Shown: piece after piece, positions 54,026 through 64,000 of the stretch
Layout of the letters: each line of letters begins with the position of its first letter
Numbering within the stretch: the stretch's first letter is position 1
Assembly (NCBI GenBank): GCA_013396525.1
Contig: VWYX01000677.1
Location: forward strand, 124,001 to 188,000
From: Chaetorhynchus papuensis
Lineage: Eukaryota; Chordata; Aves; Passeriformes; Rhipiduridae
Direction of reading: 5' to 3'
Length of the DNA stretch: 64,000 nt
Notes under the pieces: model-generated
What the model saw: only the letters and a program-made list of their open reading frames with translations
What the model was told of the DNA's origin: nothing
Databases searched by the model: none
Translations under genes and position numbers: made by a program

Positions 54026-56420
54026 AAACAAAAACAAATATTGGAGTTATTTTAGGAGACAGTAAAAGAACAATCTCTGTCAGAAAAAGAAAGCAAATAA
54101 AACCCACGCTTCCATTGACACTTGAATGGAAAGTTTTACTCCAAACAGCTTCGGTTTCATAGACTCTGTAATGGGATGTGTCACACAAGACACTTAACAC
54201 GTGGTAACATAGTGACTACTGCACACTACACCCATACTCGGTACATAAAAAGAGAAAGGAAAACCAAACCTGAGTAAAGGAACGCAAAGGGGTTTTTCTG
54301 AGACTTAATGAATTACCCATATTTCTTACAGAACGGCAGGAAAAGAATGACTGCAAGAAATAGTTTTCTCCTGTATGTTTTTTCTTTAATGTGTTTGCTC
54401 TTTTAGGATAAACTCAGACTGAGAATTATTCTTCATAGCTTTTTTGTGATGTGCATTTCAGTCATAAGCAGTGAGTTATTCCATGCAACTGCTGACAAAA
54501 TTTAGTCCTGCATGTAATGCTCATGTTTTTGGTGCCTTTAAAATTAAACAACTGTGCTATTTTTTAAAAAGGAATTAAACTCCAGAAGCTTCGCTCAAAC
54601 AATTTTGTCATTCTGCTTTCAGAATTAGGCATCTGAGAAGATTATAAAGCAATAAAAAAAAGAGGCATCTGATTAACTATACTATATTGAATTTCTCTTT
54701 TGTAACATCTATGTTTGTCAACAGCAGGATTACAACTGGCAACCAAAAATATAGCTCCTTCTTTGAACACAGGAATTTATGCCAACTGCAGATAGCAACA
54801 AAAATTCTAATTACATGAAAGACCCAAACAAATCAATGCCAGATCCTCTAGTCTGGTCCTTCTGCACAGAAACACTTGAAAACTGCCACAGCAAGGTAAC
54901 AGAGGTTTTTATTTGCAAGCTTTTTAAGTGCAGTCACCCTTCGGTAATGGATGCAAACTTCTAGCACTGAGTTCTAGTTCTGTTGTGTTCACCCCTCTGT
55001 TTGCCAGGTCCTGACCCCAGCACTGGAAGGGACAAAATCCCTATTTAAGCTGTCAGTGCAGCAGTCAGGGTCTTGCTGCTGTTATGGCTCCAAGGAAACT
55101 AGCATTTTTAAATTGGGCAACCTGTAGAACTAGAGTCTGCCTCTCTCCATGGAATTCCCTGCTTTGCCCCAAGCCCACCGGTCACACTGGACAGAATGGT
55201 CCCTTCCTACTCCCTTCAGTCTGTGAACTGAGTAATTCTAGAACAGGAGAAGGTCTACTGAAAAATGCTGTGCAGGAACAGTGCCTGGGATTTCATTATG
55301 CCCTGCATGCTCCCCTGGTCCTTGAGAATCTGCAGGTGAACCTTTCAGGTCACAGATGTGCTCTCCTCACAGACAGATATTCAGTCCACAAAAGTTGCTT
55401 TTAGATAAGATAACCAACTTGAAGATGGGGGAAGGATTAGGGAAAGAATTTTCGCAACCAGAGGTGAATAATCAAAAAGGGCAGGAATCAGATATAGATC
55501 AGCCTCAGTATAGATGTCACACTGGGGGGTGTGGAGGGAAGGAACTGGCATTTTAATTTCTTTTAAAAACCCCAAGCAAACGTAAGTGGATTTCATGTCA
55601 ATAGGGCTCTTCTGTGCGTTCACAGAGTTAAGGTACCAATCGTTATGCTTATTTCCTGTAGGCCAAACCAGAACCATCAGAAACTATATCACCCCATGCA
55701 AGACTAAATTAAAGCAAATGAAAAATTTCACCTATTAAGACATCAGGCAGAAAAATGGGTAAACACAAGAGGAGATATATTTTGAAAGGGCAGCACGGTA
55801 CCACTGCCAGAGGTAGAGGGAAAGTACCCGCTGAGAGTCGATGGCAACTCAAGGAAGTGCCTTCTACTCTTCTAAAAATGCTTTCCACTTGGGTTGTCAC
55901 TGCTATGTACAGAAAAACTCTCCTGCTCTGCTCTTAGGCTTAGTAGGACACTTAATTAGGGATGATATCCTGGGTGCTTTTGGAGTGCTGTGTATGTAAG
56001 TGCTAAGTAGCATTGCTGTATTGAAAGACCCACTAAAAATAATGCTGTTTTATATGATATACAAATAGCAATGTAATTCTTTTCTTCAAAGTTAATTTCT
56101 GAACCATATTGCACTGCACAGCTTTTATTACACAGAAATGTGAATTAATAAATAGCGCCAGCAACCTATTTTATATAATAAAGGCTTATTTCAAATGTTA
56201 TAGGAAGCAAACATTGCACAAGATACTATTCCAGAAGTGAGCTGGACTAGAAACATCAATTACCTTCAAAATCCTTTTTATTGACATGGCAACATGATGG
56301 GACTTCAAAATAAAAAACGAAGGATAAGAATCTTTCAAAGGGGAGAATTAAAAATGCTTCCCTGTCTATACTCAGCCTCAGAAGATAATACAACTGGCAA
56401 ATACACAGTATCATGAAATT

Positions 56421-56472
56421 TAAAAAAAACCTAAACAAGCAAACCAACCACAAAATGAAAACCCCAAACAAA
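56421..56472. repeat. A/C-rich low-complexity tract
   Basis: Mostly A and C, with AAAAAAAACC, AACCAACCAC and AACCCCAAAC runs. Confidence 0.65.
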
Positions 56473-58276
56473 CTCACATTAATTAAATCTTCTGTGGGAC
56501 TATGTAATTTTTAACTTTCAGTCAACTAGTTTAAAAAAAGAAAAGTGTACCCTTCCACTATCCAGCCAGGAGCTCATTTAGTTCAGTGCTCTTCTTTCTA
56601 CATCTCATACTTCATGCTCCAAAATGTAAGTTAGAGGGCCAGATGTATTATCTGGGAAGTTTTCCAAATTCATTAACTCCTTGGCATCAGTGACTTCAGG
56701 ATACCCACTGCCAGCAGTGAATATTATGCCCAGCAAAAAAACCCATTCCTGGAGGGAAAGGATTAATAAAATGAGGCATTCAGCCATGGCTGCTGGTCTC
56801 TTTGGTCGCAACAAGCAACTAAAAGAATCACAGTAGCTGCCAGCACTGATCACAGCCAGCTTTCAGCACCTAATACTCTGAAGGTCTTTCCCAAATATCT
56901 GCAGATCATTCAGCACAAATCTTGAAAAGAGCACAGGTATTGCTTGAAGGAACATGAAACCAATAGTCTGAAAAAAGCCTGACAGGAAGGCTGTGACTCC
57001 AGTTCTAACTGCAGAGGGTGGTGAATGTTATGCAGGGGTGTTAGAATCACATCATCACTTTCTCCTCAATTACAGCAGACACAGACTGAGGGAATTCGTT
57101 TTGCTTTCTGAAATGGATGCAATGTGGCTGTCAACAGCTAAAGGACTGATGACTGAAGAGCCTTACAGAGCCCTAAAAAGGCAGGAGACATGATGGATTC
57201 ACTTGTTGTTCTCAGCTTTCTTCTTAGGGCCAAGGAAGGAGCTTCATGATGGAAACCAGCTTACTATCAGTCATGTAGGCACTTTCATGAGCCATCTGTT
57301 CAGGCACCATCACCAGAGAAGCTCTCTACTTTAAAGATCAACATACAGCAAGAGGCCCCTAGGATTTTAAACATTAAACTTCCTTTGCTGGCTGCTGTGC
57401 CTTACTTTGAATCTTCACAGTTTCAATAAAAAGCACTGATTTATTTACATTCTTCGAATTTCAAATATACTGTTTCTTAACCTTTGCTTAGGCCTAATGC
57501 CAGTTTTCTTGGGCTTTTGCCATCTCCAATCACTTAAAATTTAGTAACAGTTCTTTCTGCACATGATATTCCAGGATCCCGAGATACCAAGATGTCAGGT
57601 GCTAATGACCGCTTCTGCAGAACTGCAGCATCTATTATCCTGTGTGAAATTCTGCACTAACACAGAAAGCTTTACTTCTGCACTCCTCCAGACACATCCA
57701 CCATATTTACAAGCTCTCCTACGCTTGTATGAGTCAGAAATAGCAGGAAGCTCCAACTCATAGCAGAAACTTTCAGCAAAGACAAGAAAGGTGGCAGGCT
57801 CAGCACAGACAGGCACAGTGGGAAGTGTTGCCAGGTCTCAGGAAGAGAATGCCTGCCCCAAACAGCCCACAGCTGGTAACTCCTGCCAGCACCGCAGCGT
57901 TTCCTAGAGAGAGGATTCCAGCAGACACAGAGCCCTGCAGGCACCTCGCGCCTCCAGCCCACCGCAGGCTGGCACACACAACATTTACCACAGACAGATG
58001 ACCCTCACTTCAAATACCAGCAGGCCTTGTGTTAAGTGGATGCATTCATCACAACTATTAAAAGTCTACACTTTATTTCATTTTATACTGCTTAAACATT
58101 CCGGGGATTTTAATGTTCTCTTGAGCTGCTTCACTGAATTCTGCACAGAGCAATATTCAGCAATACTGACCTAGGGGAGAAGTGGCAAGTATGGCACGTG
58201 AACATCAAACCCACCTCCAAGCCTCAGTTAATACAACAATATGCCCAGAATCACTACAGGAAATTAAAGAGGGGAG

Positions 58277-58294
58277 AAAAAAAAAAAAAAAAAA
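58277..58294. repeat. Poly(A) run, 18 bp
   Basis: Uninterrupted A18, the longest homopolymer noticed in the window. No retroelement body was recognised upstream. Confidence 0.85.
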
Positions 58295-61200
58295 GAAGTA
58301 GAATTAGTATTAATGCATGGCTGGAAAAAATACCAGTGTGTTAGATTGTTCTTCCTAATCACTTTTACCACTTCTGTATCGTAAAGGAGCTGTAACACTG
58401 GGGAAATGATGATCTTGAAATTTCCCAAGTCACACTAAACAAAGTTCCTATCCCTTTCTCTGCTCCTAGAGCAAAGAATATTCCCCAAGGAAAAAAGGCT
58501 GCTGGTTTGCAATCCCTGGATGCCAACGATTCATACTGGGTAATGCATAATTCCCGTATTACTGAGATGTGATCAAAAAGAAGCAAAATCTTTCACCACT
58601 GTTATTTATTTTAGAAGACTGCAGTTTGGATATCTGCCAGATCAGGCCTTCTTCTCAGGGAAAAGGCTGTTCTTTCTGTCATGCACTCGAAGTTTACCCA
58701 CATTTAGAAATAAGGCGTTCCTCACACGCAGAATCCCTCTTCAGCATCTTGCTCTAATAAACTAATGTCGCACCTTCAGCAGGCAGTTCCCTAGCTATGT
58801 ATGCACAGGAGTATTCTCTAAAGGTCCTACCAGCAGGAACTTTTATTTCATGCTTGTCATATTGAAATATCTTACTTTGGTCCACTTTCAGGGCACAAGC
58901 TTCCTTCACAGAGAAGTCCAAGTTGTTTAAGACCTTCTCAGATGAAGTACATGCACTTTTGTTCTTAAAGTGAGAACATGAAAAGGGCTTTGCTGTTGAA
59001 GCCAGGGTTGGTTTACTACACTTTCATAGTACAGAAAATCATCATTTTCTGTGTGAGACAGAGTGAAATAGATGTTTCTGCTTAGCTTAGGCTTTTACAG
59101 GGTCATTTGTTCTCTGGTTCAGCAGCTTTCTGTGATCAACTGGACTGAAAGGAACCCTACCCAGCCCCTGTGGTTCTTAAGGAAAATTGTTCTTTCTGTC
59201 CGAGCTGCCTGTTCACTCCACCTGGCCCTTATGAAAGCTTCTCCTTGCTTGTCAGACGTGGCTGCTCAACCTTCCCTCACTCCTTAGGACAGGACCAGAC
59301 CCAGAGCTCAGCAGCCCCAACAAAACTAAGAGACAGCCACAGTACATTAGGAACAAATAACATCACACAGTCAAAAATTCACAAAACCAACTTTCACTGG
59401 CCATTAAGCAAACCTCTCAGAAACTCACTTTCAGTTTAGTGCTCAGGACAATAAAAGACACTTAAATTTGCTCCCCCACTTCCTTTCTTTCAGCACAAAG
59501 ACATCTCTGAAGATCCGCAAATCCTCTTTCATCCACACTTTCTACCTCAGATGTGTCTGCCTACCCCCTCCACCCCAGTCAACTTTCTTCAGCTTAGGCT
59601 GATCCCAGGATCAAAAAATGCCAGTTACAAAGTCATTCTTCTCTTCTCCTGAACCTCCTTTTCTTGCTCCCTTGACTAAATGAGAAAAATACTGTTCTTT
59701 TTTGTAGAATTATTTTTCTGCAAGGTTAGCTTCCCACAACAGCTCATCATGGAATTATAGGAACAATAATGCTGGCATAGAGAGAAGGGGGGCAGAAACA
59801 CATGGCTCGGTCTTTATGAATACAAAGCTATCATGGGATAACAGGAAAATATTCAGTCAACATGCTATTTCATAAAAACTCAGTTACAGACCCTTGCATA
59901 TACATCTGCACTGCTGTTGGTCTAAATTCAGTTTTGCTCTAGATCCTAAACTCCACACAAAAACATGGAGGGAAACAGGTTTCTCCTGCAAGCTTGTTAT
60001 TGTTCTCAGCAGATCAGATCTATTCATTTTAATAACTGTAATTCAAAGAAAGATCAACGGGCACTGCTCTGCTGTATCTTAATACAAAGCACACTAAGAG
60101 TCACAGAACACAAAGCATTCATAAAATCAAAGTGAATAAGTGATTTTAGAAAAGATTCTTACAGTCTAAGGATGAGACAGCAGGGATGCTCTTGTTCAGT
60201 TTGCAGAGGTTTACTGCCACTTTTTATTCCCTGATCCTGCCACTGAGAAAGTGGTTTTATTCATGGCAAGTAAAAAAAAGTTAAAAAATAAAAATAAAAA
60301 GTAACATCAGTGCAAGTCTGGCATTTGAATTTAATAAAGATATAGTTTGACATGGTAGATAGGGTGATTTAGTAGACAGCTGCCTCACAGCTCTCACATC
60401 CATCCACTTCCTGAGCTTCCCTTCTACTGGTGTGCAAGCTTGTCTCTCAGATGAGTGGTTCAAGGAGATAATCTCAGCACTATTCATTTTTGTCTTTCTT
60501 GTTTTAATTATTGGCTGGTTTAGCTCTCTTAACCGTCTCACCAGCTAAGCTGTGGGACTGGAATAAAGAAGTAATGGAAACCAGGCAGCTGCAGAGAGGA
60601 GGCATGGTGCCCAAGACTGCTTTACTCGGCAGCAGCAAGCTTTTAGATCAACATCATAGCATCAAACATCACCCTCAAGTGAGGGATTTTTATCTACAGA
60701 TGACTTTCTCAGGACCTAACAAAAAAGGGGTCACAACAAATCATCATCACACAGCTAATAAAGTCTTAAAAAAAAAACAAAAAAAAAGGAAAAAAAGCTG
60801 TCAAAGGAATAGTTACAGCTGGTGAGTTACTGCGAGTATAAAATGATTCTTCTCGAGAGTAAAAATGAGTGCTTGTTTCCTTCCACAGAGGAGAACCATG
60901 TAACTATGTTATCTGAGAGCTGCTTATCAGCCACGTAGGCCTGGCAGCCATGGGGGACTGCAAAGACCCCCAGTCTGACATTCAGAAGAGATTCTGACTT
61001 ACAAACTGCTTTTCACTAACATTTAACAATACAGAAAGTTCTGTTAATTTAGAATAATGGTTTGAAGCACAGAACTGGTAAGTGTTCAGCCCTCCTTTTC
61101 CTGAGTCAGTGAAAAAGCAAATTTCTCATGCACAAATATATACAATTTTTGTGCAATTAGCAGTGTTAATCAAGCCTCCCCATTCCCTCCCAGCTCTAAC

Positions 61201-63015
61201 CAATGAAGATAGTTACAACAACACATAACATAATATATAACACTATTTTACATGTTAAAAAATAAAAAATTAAGTCCATTTTAAAAGGGTAGCAAAGCCA
61301 TATAGGCATCAAGTATTAAGTAAGTTAATGTATCCTCCTAGGTTCACTAGACAAGTTGTGTTTGAAGAAAAGAAAAAAAACCACAGCAGTCAGAGATTCA
61401 ATGAAAGCTGAGCATTTTAATTTTTGGACTAGAAATAGTTTTAAACCCCAACAATATAATAGATTCAACATAACATCCTTGGCTTTATACTTTGCCAGAC
61501 ACAAATAAAGGAGAAAACATTCACTCCACAAGTGACCTGCAGGAAAAAAGGAACTTTTTTTTTTTGCTTCTCAGTTGCATGAACTGATACATATTCTCAG
61601 ATGACAACTTATTTGGAACTATAAGTTCAAAGGAACATTTTGCTTGGAGAATCATAATCAAAGTTGATAATGATGATGATAATGTTGATAATAACAACGC
61701 TACTACCACAAGAATATAATCATTCAGAGAGAGACGTCCAAGTGAATGTAACAGGGAAGGAGTGAAAAAACTTGCAAAAATATGCCCCACAATAAAGCCT
61801 CAAACATAACCCACAGCTTAATGATTCAAAGCTTACAGAGGCACGAGTTGTGGGTAACAGAGTGAACTGAAGCATCACAGAAAGGTACTTGTGTTTGTTT
61901 TTGTGCCAATCACACTGAAATGGCACTGAGCATCACACGGGCTGAACGAAGGGAAAAAATCCCATTGCACAGCTTCCAGTGACACCACAGTGTGCTTATA
62001 TCCAGTATCCAAGCCAAGACACATAGGTCAAGCTGCACTGGTATTGCTGAGGTGTACTGCAGACTGTGAAGCACACAGGTCCTCTTCACATTTACAAGAA
62101 TGACTGAAGCAGCCAAGTATTACACTTATTCTCAAAGAGAAATAAAATGAACTAAAATCAACCTTTTCTCTCCTCTCAGAAACGCAAAGGGAAGGTCAGA
62201 TTCCACAAGCTAGATGCTTTCAGTTAGTGGCAAGGCCCTTGTTTGGACAGGTACTTCATTGCATATGCCAGGCAGCTCAGCCATTTACGTGAGTCTTTTC
62301 CACTGTGGACCTAGTTACTATATAAATCCTTATGAACTCAGTACTAAACCCAATGCTCCCTTTGAAAAGCTGAGCTTTAATGACATCTACAGCAGCAAGA
62401 AGGCTTATTTAACAAAAATATAAGCCCTGGCATAAGGAGAGGAGAACAGCACTTCCCTATCCACCTCTTCGACATAATTGTGTTACCTGCAAATCAAACT
62501 TATTACAATGGCACCTGTCTCAAACAAGCCCAGCAGCACACACCAAGCTTTCTGTAGTCTTTCCTAAATCCACTATTAACCCCCACCAGAATCCTTGATT
62601 AAAAGGAAGCCTCTTGTGCTACAAAACTCCGCATAAACCACTGGATTTTTCTGGTGTTCCAATAGCTCATGCTTAGCCTTTACAAAACCTCAGAAAAATG
62701 TCCTTAATGCAGAATACATCTTGCCATTAAAGGATGCTGAGATACACCAAGACCTTTAACCTAAATTATTCTGAACTATCTCCACTTTTCATGTGAACTG
62801 CAGTTTAACCACAGCTCAGTCACCCACACGCGAAGCAGTACAGCTGTGATGGCACTCAGGCCCCAGCACAGCCTGCCCCTGCAGGGTTTAGCTGCACAGC
62901 TGCCTCTCCAGGCCTTCTTTCCCAGAACACTAACCTTACCTACAGGCTGAACAGCCACGTGGGAACTGCACTGGCAGCAAAATTAACATTAAGGGGCACA
63001 GCTTGACCAGAAGCA

Positions 63016-63021
63016 TCCTTC
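63016..63021. repeat. Target-site duplication, left of LTR copy 2
   Basis: TCCTTC directly abuts the TG end of the LTR and is repeated exactly at 63391-63396. Confidence 0.87.
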
Positions 63022-63390
63022 TGTCACTGTTGGAACATGGACACGTAGAAAAACCACATGAGTCCAGGTCAGTAGAAAAGTGGCAAAGCTGGGGTTTAAA
63101 GGCTTTTTTCCCGAGGTTTTTATATGTTAGTTCGCAAAGTGAGCTAGATGGCATAAAGTAATTGGTTCTCTGGCCATCCACCCCTCGAGGGGATTGGCCC
63201 AGCTCTAGCACATCTGTTCACGAGTGCTTTTCTATTTGAAGCCATAACAATCTGGGAAAAACAAGTCACAGGTGTGGATACTGATAAACTACTAATTTTG
63301 TTTTGGTTAGCTTGCATGGGAAAGACAGAGTTCTCACAAAATGCTAGAGAGCTGAAGAAATTCACTGCTAAAGCTCTTACAGCATCTACA
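63022..63390 (-). mobile_element. Solo LTR of an endogenous retrovirus, copy 2 (same family as copy 1)
   Basis: This is a 369-bp element with TG...CA ends, flanked by the perfect 6-bp direct repeat TCCTTC on the plus strand. On the minus strand it begins TGTAGATGCTG, then shares with copy 1 a GAGAACTCTGTCTTTCCCAT block, a CCAAT box, a TATAAAAA box followed by CCTCGG, and a CATGTGGTTTTTCTACG block, and ends CAACAGTGACA. By eye the copies are alignable end to end but clearly diverged, with several small indels. This suggests old, independent insertions or different subfamilies. As in copy 1, no primer-binding site follows, so it is a solo LTR. Confidence 0.88.
63117..63165 (-). promoter_or_regulatory. 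LTR copy 2 core promoter: CCAAT and TATA boxes
   Basis: On the minus strand, CCAAT (63161-63165) is followed by TATAAAAA (63117-63124), in the same order and at nearly the same spacing as in copy 1. Confidence 0.7.
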
Positions 63391-63396
63391 TCCTTC
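63391..63396. repeat. Target-site duplication, right of LTR copy 2
   Basis: TCCTTC directly follows the CA end of the LTR and matches 63016-63021. Confidence 0.87.
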
Positions 63397-63451
63397 CAGC
63401 TATCCCAATGGGCCTTTTCCTATGCAAATCCTAACCCTATCTCTTGCCATA

Positions 63452-63639
63452 TGTTGTGGTTTAACCACACAGCATTAATTCAAATTCAGCTTGGTAACAG
63501 AGCTACCCCCTATCACTCAGCCTCGCTGGTACCAAGCCATAGCCCAGTCACATGTTCCGCACATAGCAGCCAGCAAGAAAATAAGATCTTACTCATCTTG
63601 TCTCAGAACTGTCTTGAAACACAACCCCAGCCAAAAGCA
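63452..63639 (+). mobile_element. Possible short ERVL-like LTR fragment
   Basis: The segment starts TGTTGTGGTTTAACC and ends CCCAGCCAAAAGCA. These ends resemble, as I recall them, the terminal sequences of an avian ERVL LTR family. The interior is only about 190 bp, far shorter than those LTRs, and I see no flanking target-site duplication. It may be an internally deleted or truncated copy, or a chance match. Confidence 0.3.
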
Positions 63640-64000
63640 TGGTCTAGTGACATTAAAATAAAAATAGGAAAGCTTTTTTGACCATTTTGCTAATTAATAT
63701 GTCAGAGCTCATAAAGAAAGACTCATCAGCTTTTCTCCAGCACTGCATCATCTGAAAGAGCTGTGTCAGCAGGGACCTCAGCAGACAGTCAATACATACT
63801 AAAAAGTGTTCTAAGCAGTAAATCAGAACACAGAAAAGAATTTTAGAAAAAAAATAAAATAGCTGCAAAAAATTCAGTACTCAATTTCAGTGCTTGATAT
63901 GCAAGTCTTGCACCTCTTTATAAAGATATTCTCTTAACTGTCCTAGAACTGCTTTTACAAAAAGCTAGGAGTTTATGAAAAACTAAGCTAAAGCTTGCTG

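Larger units (their letters stand above)
37917..64000 (-). other. PARD3B: PARD3B intron upstream of the CR3-motif exon (partial)
   Basis: From the acceptor at 37917 to the right edge I found no PDZ-domain exon. I also found no exon with the KSMDLV-type wording that precedes this region in PARD3B; the atccat and gtccat occurrences on the plus strand were checked and none fits. The stretch holds a GC-rich block (39481-39880), A/C-rich and G/T-rich low-complexity tracts, a pyrimidine-rich stretch (about 53845-54025), a GC-richer patch at about 57780-57990, one solo LTR (63022-63390) and a possible LTR scrap at 63452-63639. Nothing else could be named. Confidence 0.72.

Noticed and set aside
63274..63681. 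135-codon plus-strand open frame similar to one near 27500
   Set aside because: The similarity lies inside the second LTR copy and stops at its boundary.
1..64000. CRISPR arrays, operons, tRNA or rRNA genes and an undescribed multi-gene system
   Set aside because: No regularly spaced direct repeats, no tRNA A/B-box pair, no rRNA text and no clustered coding genes were seen. The window is vertebrate intron with two exons.

Overview
The window is vertebrate nuclear DNA and almost entirely intronic. Two adjacent minus-strand exons, at 36500-36728 and 37710-37916, encode a continuous stretch of a PAR-3 family polarity protein. The wording of the translation fits PARD3B (PAR-3beta) much better than PARD3. 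The exons have canonical splice sites, compatible phases and a 981-bp intron between them. No other PARD3B exon was found, so about 36.5 kb to the left (downstream in gene terms) and about 26 kb to the right (upstream) read as parts of two long introns.

The organism is most likely a bird or another sauropsid. The dense SINE/LINE load of a mammalian intron is absent, there is a CR1-like scrap in the short intron, A/C-rich simple tracts are common, and two retroviral solo LTRs stand out. I cannot name the species.

Layout. Positions 1-36499 are intron with simple repeats, an 18-bp perfect palindrome (31833-31850), an AT-only tract (32361-32451) and a solo LTR (27230-27595). The two exons and their short intron occupy 36500-37916. 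Positions 37917-64000 are the upstream intron, with a GC-rich block (39481-39880), low-complexity tracts, a second solo LTR of the same family (63022-63390) and a possible short ERVL-like LTR fragment just beyond it (63452-63639).

The clearest new observation is the LTR pair. They lie about 35.8 kb apart, each begins TG and ends CA, and each is flanked by its own perfect 6-bp target-site duplication. Both are in the same orientation as the host gene and both keep CCAAT and TATA motifs. No operon, CRISPR, tRNA, rRNA or novel multi-gene system was seen. The other open frames over 60 codons look like chance frames in non-coding DNA.
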